The notes under the pieces: model-generated
The model's input: only the letters and a program-made list of their open reading frames with translations
The model's database searches: none
Told to the model about the DNA's origin: nothing
Origin: CAIWHR01 sp963724975
GTDB taxonomy: Bacteria; Pseudomonadota; Gammaproteobacteria; Burkholderiales; Casimicrobiaceae
Assembly: GCA_963724975.1 (NCBI GenBank)
Contig: CAVRXB010000005.1
Location: forward strand, 372,001 to 436,000
DNA length: 64,000 nucleotides
Direction of reading: 5' to 3'
Part shown: positions 25,891-34,212 of the stretch, piece after piece
Layout: the number at the start of each line of letters is the position of its first letter
How positions within the stretch are numbered: the first letter of the stretch is position 1
Made by a program: the position numbers and the translations under genes

Positions 25891-28800
25891 TCAGTCGAGC
25901 GCGGCGAAAAGTAACGCGAGTGCCGTCCCGATCCCGACCGGAATTCCGTATCGCTCCCACTTCGACGCCGCGTCGCCCGCGATCAACTCGACCGGCACCG
26001 ACGTGAGCCTCAGCACGCGGTTCGTCACCGAGCTCTCGATCAGACGCGTGAGCGAGTTCTTGCGCGCGGTGCTCATCACGATCAGGTCGCAGTTCAGGCG
26101 GCGGGCAACATCGGTGATGACCCTTGCCCTCTCCCCCACCGCAGTGTGGACCGAGTATGGAATTCCCAGGTTGTTGAGCGTCCGCTTGACGGGGTCCAGC
26201 GCCTTCTCGACCTGGTCGTGATGAAAATCCTGGATGGTCTTCCTGCTGACGAATTGCGAGATGTGCCGGTTGAACGGCGGTTGGACGTTGAGCAGGTGGA
26301 TCTCCATGGCTGTGTTGTTCATGAACTCCTTGACGACGTGCTGCACGGCGAACCGGCAGTTGCCGGAATTGTCGACGGGTAGGAGCAGTTTCAGCATGGT
26401 GTTCCCTCCTGCAATCGGCACCTCATCACGGCGGCGCCCGCGCGTTGCCGCGAGTCGTTCCCGACCGGTGTCCGCCGCGGTGGACCTCAGGAACGCCTTG
26501 GTCAATTCGATGACGGCGACCACGAAGGCGCTGACGGCGAGCACCATGACGAAGTCGGACCCGGTGGGCATCCGGATTCCGAACGTTTCGCGCACGGTCT
26601 CGAACTGGATCAGTGCGCCTAGCAACAACACCTCCCAGCCGATCGCCAGCAAGAGCCATTTGTGCGGGGGCGCTTGAAAAACGCTGTAGCGCAATGACCG
26701 AAAGCAAACGGAAATCAGCAGCTCGACCACCACGAAGAGCAGAAAGATCTTCGTTCGCGCGCCTTCAATGTCGGCATAGTTGTCGAAATAGATCCACAGA
26801 AATATCGGACACTCGATGAGCACGCCCAGCAACACGAGCAAACGCACGTCGCGCGAGAAAATGCTCTCGCTCGGATCACGGGGCGGTCGCTGCATGATGT
26901 CGCGGTCCGCCGGCGCGAGCCCGAGGGCCAGCGCCGGCAGGCCGTCGGTCGCCAAATTGACGTACAGAATCGCGGCGGGCAGCAAGGGAAGCAATTCCGG
27001 CCCGACGGCGATCACGACGCCGCCCAGCACGACCACCTCGGTAATGTTGGCGCGCAACAGATACGTGAGATATTTCTTGATGTTGTCGTAGATCCATCGT
27101 CCGCGCTCGATTGCGCGCACGATGGTCGCGAAATTGTCGTCGCCGAGCACCATGTCGGCGGCTTCCTTCGCTACATCAGTGCCGCTGATGCCCATCGCAA
27201 TGCCGATGTCGGCATGCTTCAATGCAGGCGCGTCGTTGACGCCGTCTCCCGTCATCGCGACGACCTCGCCGCGAGCCTTCCAGGCGCGCACGATCTTGAG
27301 CTTGTCCATGGGTGAGACGCGCGCATAGACGGTGACTTGGTCAACAATTGAACCCAGTTCCGCGTCGCTCATCCGGCCGAGTTCGTCGCCGGTGAGCGCC
27401 TTGTCCCCTTCGCGGTAGATGCCGATTTCCGCCGCCACCGCCACGGCGGTGAGCTTGTGGTCCCCGGTGATCATGATGGGACGGATCTGCACCTGACGGC
27501 AGGTTCGCACGGCCTCCTTCACCTCGTCGCGCGGCGGGTCCATCATTCCGACGAGGCCAAGGAAAGCCAGCTCGTGCTCGGCCGCCTCCTCGTCGACGGC
27601 GCCGTCCCCGACCTCCTTGTAGGCGAGGGCAAGCACGCGCAAGGCGTCTTTCGCCATCTGCTCATTCGCGCCGACGATCTGCGCGCGGGTCGCAGCGTCG
27701 AGCGGCTGCGGCCGATTCTGGAACTGCGCCGCGACGCAGCGCTCCAGCACAACCTCGGGGGCGCCCTTCACGAAAGCGAGATGACGACCATCAGGCATGC
27801 GGTGCACCGTCGTCATCAACTTGCGCTCTGAACTGAACGGCAGTTCCGCAATCCTCGGCGCGTCGTGCCGGATCTGGTGTTCCTCGAGGCCAGCCTTCGC
27901 AGCCAGCACAACCAGCGCGCCTTCCGTGGGGTCGCCGCGGACAATCCAGCGTCCATCGTCATCGCGGAGCACGGCGTCGCTGCACAACAGTCCGGCCGTC
28001 AGCAACAGCCGCGCCGGATCGTCGGCCACCGCAAGCGGCGGATCGAAGCTGCCGGTTGGGGCATAGCCCGATCCGCTGACCTCGCTGACGAGGCCGCCCG
28101 CGAACACGCGCCGAACTGTCATCTCACCCTTGGTCAGTGTTCCGGTCTTGTCGGAGCAGATCACCGTCGTGCAGCCGAGCGTTTCCACGGCCGGCATGCG
28201 TCGCACCAGCGCGTTGTGCTTTGCCATCTCGTGCATCGCGACCGCGAGCGCACCGGTGACGATCGCCGCCAGCGCTTCCGGCACTGCGGCCACCGCCAGC
28301 GCAATGGCGAACATGCTCATCGTCAATACGAGTTCGATGTTGAGCTCGTTCCCCAGCCACGCCCTCACGATGCTGACCACGATCGCGACGCCGCAGACGC
28401 CCAGGGCGATCAACCCCAGCCAGCGGCCGATCTCCGCGGTTCGTTTTTCGAGGGGAGAAGCCTCCCCGCCTGCCGCGGACACTTGCTCGGCGATACCGCC
28501 GAATTCGGTGCTCATGCCCGTGCTTGTCACGATCGCCTTCGCGCGACCATAGGTGACCGTCGTCCCGGCGAAGACGACGTTGCGGCGATCGCCGACCGCG
28601 ACCTCGCGCGGCAATGGCGCCAGTGATTTCTCGACGGGAAACGACTCTCCGGTCAGCGATGCCTCGTCGCATTTCAGCGCGTGAATCTCCACGAGCCGCG
28701 CATCCGCCGGGATGCGGTCGCCCGCCTCCAGCAGCATCACGTCGCCGGGAACAAGTTCGCGCGATGGTATGCGCGCCGTGACACCCTCGCGCAACACCGT

Positions 28801-29157
28801 GATGGTGTGCGCCAGCATGCGCTTCAACGCGTCGAGCGCACGGTCGGCCTTGTACTCCTGCACGAAGCTCAGTACCGCACAAAACAGAACGATGGCCGCG
28901 ATGATGACGGCGTCGACGACTTCGCCCAGCACCGCCGAAAGTATTGTCGCGACGACGAGAATGATGATGAGCGTGTTCTTGAACTGAGCGGCGAACAGCG
29001 CCAGCGGCGAGGCTCGTTCTTCCTTGGCGAGCTCGTTCGCGCCGAACTTCCGTAGGCGCTCATCCACGTCTTGCCGTGTCAGACCGCGATCGAGGTTCGT
29101 CTTGAGGTCGCCAACGAGATCATCGATCGACTTGGCGTGCGCGTCCTTCTGTTGCAT
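25891..29157 (-). CDS. Type II (Ca2+/Mn2+-type) P-type ATPase fused to a universal stress protein domain
   Basis: The 1088-aa protein has two parts. Residues 1 to about 915 are a P2-type ATPase: N-terminal cation domain, TGES (169-172), M4 VPEAL (292-296), phosphorylation site DKTGT (Asp336), hinge GDGVNDAPALK, and three C-terminal pairs of membrane helices. Residues about 921-1088 are a UspA domain starting MLKLLLPVDNSGNC. The ATPase resembles SERCA/PMR1 pumps exporting Ca2+ or Mn2+. Start 29157 has GGAG 7 nt upstream. A strong ribosome site lies inside, before the Usp Met (26397), so free Usp may also be made. Convergent with dctM. Confidence 0.9.
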   Translation of the reverse strand: MQQKDAHAKSIDDLVGDLKTNLDRGLTRQDVDERLRKFGANELAKEERASPLALFAAQFKNTLIIILVVATILSAVLGEVVDAVIIAAIVLFCAVLSFVQEYKADRALDALKRMLAHTITVLREGVTARIPSRELVPGDVMLLEAGDRIPADARLVEIHALKCDEASLTGESFPVEKSLAPLPREVAVGDRRNVVFAGTTVTYGRAKAIVTSTGMSTEFGGIAEQVSAAGGEASPLEKRTAEIGRWLGLIALGVCGVAIVVSIVRAWLGNELNIELVLTMSMFAIALAVAAVPEALAAIVTGALAVAMHEMAKHNALVRRMPAVETLGCTTVICSDKTGTLTKGEMTVRRVFAGGLVSEVSGSGYAPTGSFDPPLAVADDPARLLLTAGLLCSDAVLRDDDGRWIVRGDPTEGALVVLAAKAGLEEHQIRHDAPRIAELPFSSERKLMTTVHRMPDGRHLAFVKGAPEVVLERCVAAQFQNRPQPLDAATRAQIVGANEQMAKDALRVLALAYKEVGDGAVDEEAAEHELAFLGLVGMMDPPRDEVKEAVRTCRQVQIRPIMITGDHKLTAVAVAAEIGIYREGDKALTGDELGRMSDAELGSIVDQVTVYARVSPMDKLKIVRAWKARGEVVAMTGDGVNDAPALKHADIGIAMGISGTDVAKEAADMVLGDDNFATIVRAIERGRWIYDNIKKYLTYLLRANITEVVVLGGVVIAVGPELLPLLPAAILYVNLATDGLPALALGLAPADRDIMQRPPRDPSESIFSRDVRLLVLLGVLIECPIFLWIYFDNYADIEGARTKIFLLFVVVELLISVCFRSLRYSVFQAPPHKWLLLAIGWEVLLLGALIQFETVRETFGIRMPTGSDFVMVLAVSAFVVAVIELTKAFLRSTAADTGRERLAATRGRRRDEVPIAGGNTMLKLLLPVDNSGNCRFAVQHVVKEFMNNTAMEIHLLNVQPPFNRHISQFVSRKTIQDFHHDQVEKALDPVKRTLNNLGIPYSVHTAVGERARVITDVARRLNCDLIVMSTARKNSLTRLIESSVTNRVLRLTSVPVELIAGDAASKWERYGIPVGIGTALALLFAALD
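26395..26410 (-). promoter_or_regulatory. Internal ribosome-binding site and ATG before the Usp domain
   Basis: On the minus strand AGGAGGG lies 6 nt before an in-frame ATG (26397) that opens the universal stress domain inside the ATPase reading frame. A separate 168-aa Usp from 25891 to 26397 could be translated from here. Confidence 0.55.
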
Positions 29158-29379
29158 GGAAGACTCCGTGGTCGGTGGGGCATCCCATCGCAAGTATGGG
29201 CAGCGGCCGCGAAGAAGAAAATTGGATAATTGTCATGGCAATCATTACCTAATCGCATTGCAGCGAATACGGCGCAATGGCGGCGATTACGAAACGTAAT
29301 GAACGCTGAACGGAGAGATGTTGCTGTGGGGTGTCCCTTCTGCTATAAGGATGCCGTGCGCCCGGCGAGAACCGGGCGC

Positions 29380-29517
29380 CCCCTCCAAAGGGGAGTAGCT
29401 TCGGCAGCCGTTGGCTGCTGTGGCGCGGCCGTCAAGACGGGCTTCGGCCCCGGTTGCGTCAGCATCGTTCATCACATGCAAGCGAGACCTTTGCCCATGG
29501 GCGAAGGTCCGCTCGCG
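29380..29517 (+). promoter_or_regulatory. yybP-ykoY-like manganese riboswitch
   Basis: The leader contains AAAGGGGAGTAGC at 29387-29399, a middle GC-rich arm with GGTTGCGTCAGCATCG at about 29452-29467, and ATGCAAGCGAGACCTTTG at 29476-29493. These fall in the order and sense of the yybP-ykoY aptamer known from the mntP and alx leaders. GCGAGACC...GGTCCGCTCGC closes the 3' stem. Family members sense Mn2+ and control exporters. Here the next gene is a LysR regulator, while the P-type ATPase is divergent. Boundaries are approximate; a covariance-model search was not possible. Confidence 0.72.
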
Positions 29518-29520
29518 ATA

Positions 29521-29550
29521 AGCGGCCTTCATCCTGAAGTGAAGGCCGCT
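29521..29550 (+). terminator. Hairpin after the riboswitch (expression platform candidate)
   Basis: AGCGGCCTTCA and TGAAGGCCGCT form a perfect 11-bp stem with an 8-nt loop, starting 3 nt after the aptamer closing stem. The following GTGCATTTGG is only weakly T-rich. It may act as a regulated terminator or anti-terminator partner. The rest of 29158-29379 holds nothing recognisable. Confidence 0.5.
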
Positions 29551-29599
29551 GTGCATTTGGGGCACGGCGGTATGGCCATCAGTCCAAGGAGGATTCGCC

Positions 29600-30460
29600 A
29601 TGCTGCAGCCAGGAATCCGACGCTACCTCAGGCACGGAACGCTGTCCCAGCTTCGCGCCTTCGAGGCGAGCGCGCGGCTCGGGAATATCACGCGCGCCGC
29701 CGAGGAACTGCACATCGCGCAGCCGACCGCCTCGGTGCAGATCAAGAAGCTCACTGAGATAGTCGGTCTACCGCTGTTCGAACACGTCGGCAACCGCGTG
29801 CATCTCACCGACGCGGGGCATCGCCTCTATGCGGGCTGCCACCAGATATTTCATGCATTCTCGACCCTGGAGGAGACGCTCAACGGCCTGCGCGCCATTG
29901 AGACCGGGCATTTGCGGCTCGCCGTCAGTTCGACCGGCAAATACTTTGCTCCGCGGATGCTCGGCGCCTTCATGCAGCGCTATCCAGCGGTGCAGGCGTC
30001 GCTCGAGATTCAAAACCGGCAGTCGCTGATCGACCGGCTGCAAAACAACGAGGACGACCTTTACGTCTTCACGTCGCCGATCGAGAGAGAGGATGTCGTC
30101 ACCCAGATGCTCCTGCCCAATCCGCTCGTCGTGTTCGCGCGCGACGACCACCGTCTTGCCGGCGCGCGGCAGGTCCGCTTCGAGCGTATCGCCGCCGAGC
30201 CCTTCCTGATGCGCGAACCTGGTTCCGGGACACGCATGCTCGCGACGCAACTGTTCGAAAAGCATGGACTGGCACCCAAGATCAGGCTGGAGTTGAGCAC
30301 GGACGAGGCCGTCAAGGAAGCCATCCTCGCTGGTCTCGGCGTGGCGATCATGTCGCGTTTTACGTTCGGGCTGGACGCCGAATCGACGCGATTGCGCTGT
30401 CTCGACGTCGACGGCTTTCCGCTGGAAAACCACTGGTACTTCGCGTATCCCGGTGGGTAA
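29600..30460 (+). CDS. LysR-family transcriptional regulator, C-terminus truncated by a frameshift
   Basis: The 286-aa frame begins MLQPGIRRYLRHGTLSQLRAF, a LysR winged helix (ARLGNITRAAEELHIAQPTASVQIKKLTE), followed by a LysR substrate domain resembling CbbR-type regulators (TGHLRLAVSSTGKYFAPRMLGAF). AAGGAGG precedes the ATG. The frame stops at 30460, but removing one G from GGG at 30455-30457 joins it to GKQLSATSRAFMDFARRE and a stop at 30560, giving about 319 aa, the family length. So the end is frameshifted by mutation or sequencing error. It is the first gene after the putative Mn2+ riboswitch; targets are unknown. Confidence 0.85.
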   Translation: MLQPGIRRYLRHGTLSQLRAFEASARLGNITRAAEELHIAQPTASVQIKKLTEIVGLPLFEHVGNRVHLTDAGHRLYAGCHQIFHAFSTLEETLNGLRAIETGHLRLAVSSTGKYFAPRMLGAFMQRYPAVQASLEIQNRQSLIDRLQNNEDDLYVFTSPIEREDVVTQMLLPNPLVVFARDDHRLAGARQVRFERIAAEPFLMREPGSGTRMLATQLFEKHGLAPKIRLELSTDEAVKEAILAGLGVAIMSRFTFGLDAESTRLRCLDVDGFPLENHWYFAYPGG

Positions 30461-30643
30461 ACAGCTCTCGGCAACGTCCCGGGCGTTCATGGATTTCGCG
30501 CGACGGGAAACCGGGAGGCTGGTAATGGAAGACCTCGCCCGCTCACGGCAGCGAAGCTGAAGCTGCTCCGGTTCGGCGCGCAACAGGCGCGGCAACCGCG
30601 CCTAGAATAGAGGCGTCTCTCCAGAGAGGTGCCTCTCGCAGCC

Positions 30644-31198
30644 ATGGGCGACGTCACCGTCTTGCTGAAACGGGCTCGCGCCAACGACCGCAGCGCGATT
30701 GACGCTCTGTTCGAGCTGCTCTACGACGATTTGCGCCGTCTTGCGCGCTCGCGCCTGGCGGCGAGCGGCCATCAGACCCTGCTCAATACCGGGGCATTGG
30801 TGCACGAGGCGTACCTTCGGCTGCAGAAAGCCGGCCGCATCGATCTCAATGATCGCGAACATTTCCTTGCCTATGCCGCGAACACCCTGCGCTCCGTGGT
30901 CGTCGACTCCGTGCGCAAGCGCAACGCGGAGCGGCGCGGCGGTGGTCTCGCGCACATCACGCTCGACACCGATGTCGCCGACGAGCTTGGCGCAAGCGAC
31001 GACGAGATCCTCGGCGTCCACGAGGCTCTCCAGGAGCTGGGCAAGGTGGACATGCGCCTCGTGCGTGTGGTCGAGATGCGCTATTTCGCGGGCCTTACCG
31101 AGGAAGAGATTGCCACTGCGCTCGACGTGACCGCGCGCACGGTGCGGCGTGACTGGGAAAAGGCACGCGTGCTGCTCGCGGCGATGCTGAAGCGCTGA
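30644..31198 (+). CDS. ECF-subfamily RNA polymerase sigma factor (kinase-linked type)
   Basis: The 184-aa protein has region 2 (ALFELLYDDLRRLARSRLAASG and a short LLNTGALVHEAYLRL segment) and region 4 (EMRYFAGLTEEEIATALDVTARTVRRDWEKAR), matching the ECF group that is frequently paired with Ser/Thr kinases. It recruits RNA polymerase to specific promoters and is expected to be controlled by the kinase encoded 87 bp downstream. ATG 30644 is used; an in-frame GTG five codons earlier is possible. It does not belong to the zf-HC2-controlled type expected for the GTAAG-N16-CGAC elements, so it is probably unrelated to that regulon. Confidence 0.9.
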   Translation: MGDVTVLLKRARANDRSAIDALFELLYDDLRRLARSRLAASGHQTLLNTGALVHEAYLRLQKAGRIDLNDREHFLAYAANTLRSVVVDSVRKRNAERRGGGLAHITLDTDVADELGASDDEILGVHEALQELGKVDMRLVRVVEMRYFAGLTEEEIATALDVTARTVRRDWEKARVLLAAMLKR

Positions 31199-31285
31199 AC
31201 GGGCATCGATGCCAATGTCCGGTTTGGCGCCGCGAATGCGTGGATAGGACATGGCCCCGGCCCGAGCCAGCGGAATTGCAAACAG

Positions 31286-34094
31286 ATGAACGCAGACCCT
31301 CGGAGAACTGCACAGGAGTGGGCGCGCCTCTCCGCATTGCTGGATGACGCGCTGACATTGCCGGCCAACCAGCGCGACAATTGGTTGGAGCATTTGCCTC
31401 CCGAGCAGTCCGATCTCAAATCGGCGTTGCGCGACTTGCTCGCGCGTGCGGCCGTCGAGACTGACGAGTTCATGCGCGTGCCCGTCCGTTTGCGCGCCGC
31501 CCCCGATGCAGACCCGCTCGTGGCGGCTGTCGCCCACTCTGGGCTGCTGGTCGGCCCATACCGGTTGTTGCGGGAAATCGGGGCCGGTGGGATGGGTGCG
31601 GTGTGGCTTGCGGAACGCGCCGACGGCGCGCTGAAGCGCCGGATTGCCCTCAAGCTGCCGCGTCTCGGTTGGGATGCGGCCGGCCTTGCCGGACGCCTGG
31701 CGCGCGAGCGCGACATCCTGGCGGCGCTGGAGCATCCGAACATCGCGCGCCTGTACGACGCCGGGATGGACGCGCAGGGACGCCCGTATTTGGCGATGGA
31801 GTACGTGGAAGGCAGGCCGCTCGACGCCTATTGCAACGAACGTGGACTCGACGTTCGCAAGCGCCTCGAGCTTTTCCTGCAGGTTGCGCGCGCGGTTGCG
31901 CACGCGCACGCGCGGCTCGTAGTCCATCGCGACCTCAAGCCGTCCAACATACTGGTCACCGCCAATGGCGACGTGCGCCTGCTTGATTTCGGCATCGCCA
32001 AACTGATTGAAGGCGACGTGGGCCAGGAGAGCGCGAACGAGACGCACCTGACCGCGCTCGCTGGCCGTGCGCTCACGCCTGACTACGCCGCGCCCGAGCA
32101 GATTCGTGGCGACACGATCACGGTGGCCGTTGATGTCTACTCTCTGGGAGTCGTGCTCTACGAGTTGCTCTCGGGGCAGCGCCCGTACAAGCTCAAGGCG
32201 GCCTCGGCCGCTGCGCTCGAAGACGCGGTTGTCAGTCTGGAAGTCCCGCTCGCCTCGTCATTCGCGACCGACAAGGCGCGCGCACGTCAATTGCGCGGCG
32301 ACCTCGACACGATTCTCGCCAAGGCGCTCAAGAAGGCGCCCGGCGAGCGTTATGCAACCGTCGATGCGTTCGCCGCCGACCTCGAGCGTCACCTTGCCGG
32401 GTCGCCCGTTCTCGCCCGACCCGACAGCATTGGCTACCGCGCTTCGCGGTTTGTACGCAGGAACAAGTTGCCTGTCGGCGTTGCGGTCCTGATTGCGTTG
32501 GCTTTGCTGGGCGGCGCGATTCCGATCGCCGCGGTCATGATCGCGCTTGCGTTTGGCGCCGGCATCGCGCTATGGCAGGCCGGAGTTGCGCGCCGGCAAG
32601 CGTCGCGTGCCGCCGAGGAAGCCCGGCAGGCGCAACGCGAGCGGGACCGGGCCGTCGCTCTGTCACAACGGCATGAAGCCGCCATTGATTTCATCCAGGT
32701 CATGCTCGACCGAAGCAGTGCAAGCGGATGAGCGAGTCACGCTGAACGAGTTACTTGCGCGAAGCGAGGCGCTCGCGCTCGGCACGATCGGCAATCAACC
32801 CGAACAGCAGGCTGCTGTTCTGGATCTGCTCGCGTCCTTCCATATCTCGCTTGGGGACTATGCCAAGGCCGAGCCTTTGTTGCGGCATGCAATCGAGCTC
32901 CTGCGTCCTTCGGCCGATGTCACGCTGCGGGCCCAGGTCGAATGCAACCACGCGGCCGCTCTCGCTTTCTCCGAGTTTGGCAACGTCGAAATCGCGAAGC
33001 AAACGATCGAAGGATGGCTTGCGCGTGATGGTGTCGAGCCGCAAATAGCCGCCCTTTGTCGCCAATACCTGGCGGAAATCGCACGCAGCCACAACGATGC
33101 GAAGGGCGCGCTTGACAATGCCTTGGGGGCGGCGCGCCAGATTGCCGCTTCCGATCGCCGGTTTCCCGCGATGGAGGCGTCCATCATCGGCGACCTTGCC
33201 TACGCGTACTTTCTGAACGGCCGCAACGACGATGCCGAACGTCAGTACGCGTTGGCCATGAAGCTGCACCGCGACCTCGGCCGTGCGGAGAGTCCAGTCG
33301 CGGTGGCCATCCTGAACAACTGGAGTCTGCTGTGCTTTGGCTCCGGCGACATCCGACGCGGGCTCGCGTTGAACGAGGAGGTGCTGCGGATCGTCGCCAA
33401 GCGCTCCGCCAACGCAACGGCACCCTCGTATGCCGTCAGCAATCACGCGCATGCGCTCTTGGCGATCGGGAGGTTTGATGAGGCCTTGCACGAGGCAGAA
33501 CGCGCCTGGTGCATTGCCGACCGGGCCGGCGCCGCGATTGCCAAATTGAATGTGCGTGTCATCAAGGCATCGGCGCTACGAGAGCTGGGCGATCTCGATG
33601 GGGCGGAACGCATCCTCACCGAGCTCGCAACAGCTGCCGAGGAATGGCCGGACGACAACCACGCCGTTCTGGCCTACAAACAGGGGCGGGCCAACCTGGC
33701 TCTGCGGCGCGGTCAGCTCGCCGAAGCGCGGGAGGCGGTCGAGCCGGTCGTGCAGTTGTTCGAACGGCGCGGCATGCGTATCGGAACCCTGGTCAGCGCG
33801 CTGCGGCTGCGCGCTGAAATCGCATGGCGACAGGGTGATCTGGTTCCGGCGAGGAATGATGCTTGTCGCGCACTCGCGATCGCCAAGGAGCTGCAAGGGA
33901 AGAATCCGCACTCGAGTTTCACCGGACTCTCCTTGCTTCTCCTGGCGAGGTTGGAACGCGATGCCGGTGACCTCGAGGCCGCGCGCGCCGCATTGCAGGA
34001 CGCGATCGGCCAACTCTGCGGTGCGCTCGGAGACGACCACCCGGAGACGAAGCAGGCGCGTGAGCTCGCCCTGTCGCTGCGCAGTACTGCCTGA
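31286..34094 (+). CDS. Ser/Thr protein kinase with TPR-like C-terminal domain, split by one frameshift
   Basis: The first frame (31286-32731) has a short N-terminal helical part and a PknB-type kinase: glycine loop IGAGGMGAVWL (98-108), Lys123, HRDLKPSN with Asp216, DFG (234-236) and APEQ. A membrane stretch lies near 395-435, then a coiled coil. The second frame continues to 34094 with TPR-like helices (LASFHISLGDYAKAEPLLRHAIE and others). Removing one G from the GCGG near 32725 joins SSAS to DERVTLNELLARSE, the normal family continuation. The kinase probably signals to the ECF factor upstream. A real split or an assembly error are both possible. Confidence 0.85.
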
Positions 34095-34212
34095 CCGGAT
34101 TCATCGGCCCTGCCAGCAGAAAGCCTCACCCGCGCGGGTGATGTCCGGTTTGCCGCGTGCGCCGCGTGGAACCAGGTAAGGACGTGTTGTGCGCCCGCTC
34201 CTGGAGACCCTC

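Noticed and set aside
30644..31198. Taking this ECF factor as the sigma for the GTAAG-N16-CGAC regulon
   Set aside because: Its sequence belongs to the kinase-linked group, and its real partner is the kinase next door; bufferin-type regulons use factors paired with zf-HC2 or NrsF-like anti-sigmas.
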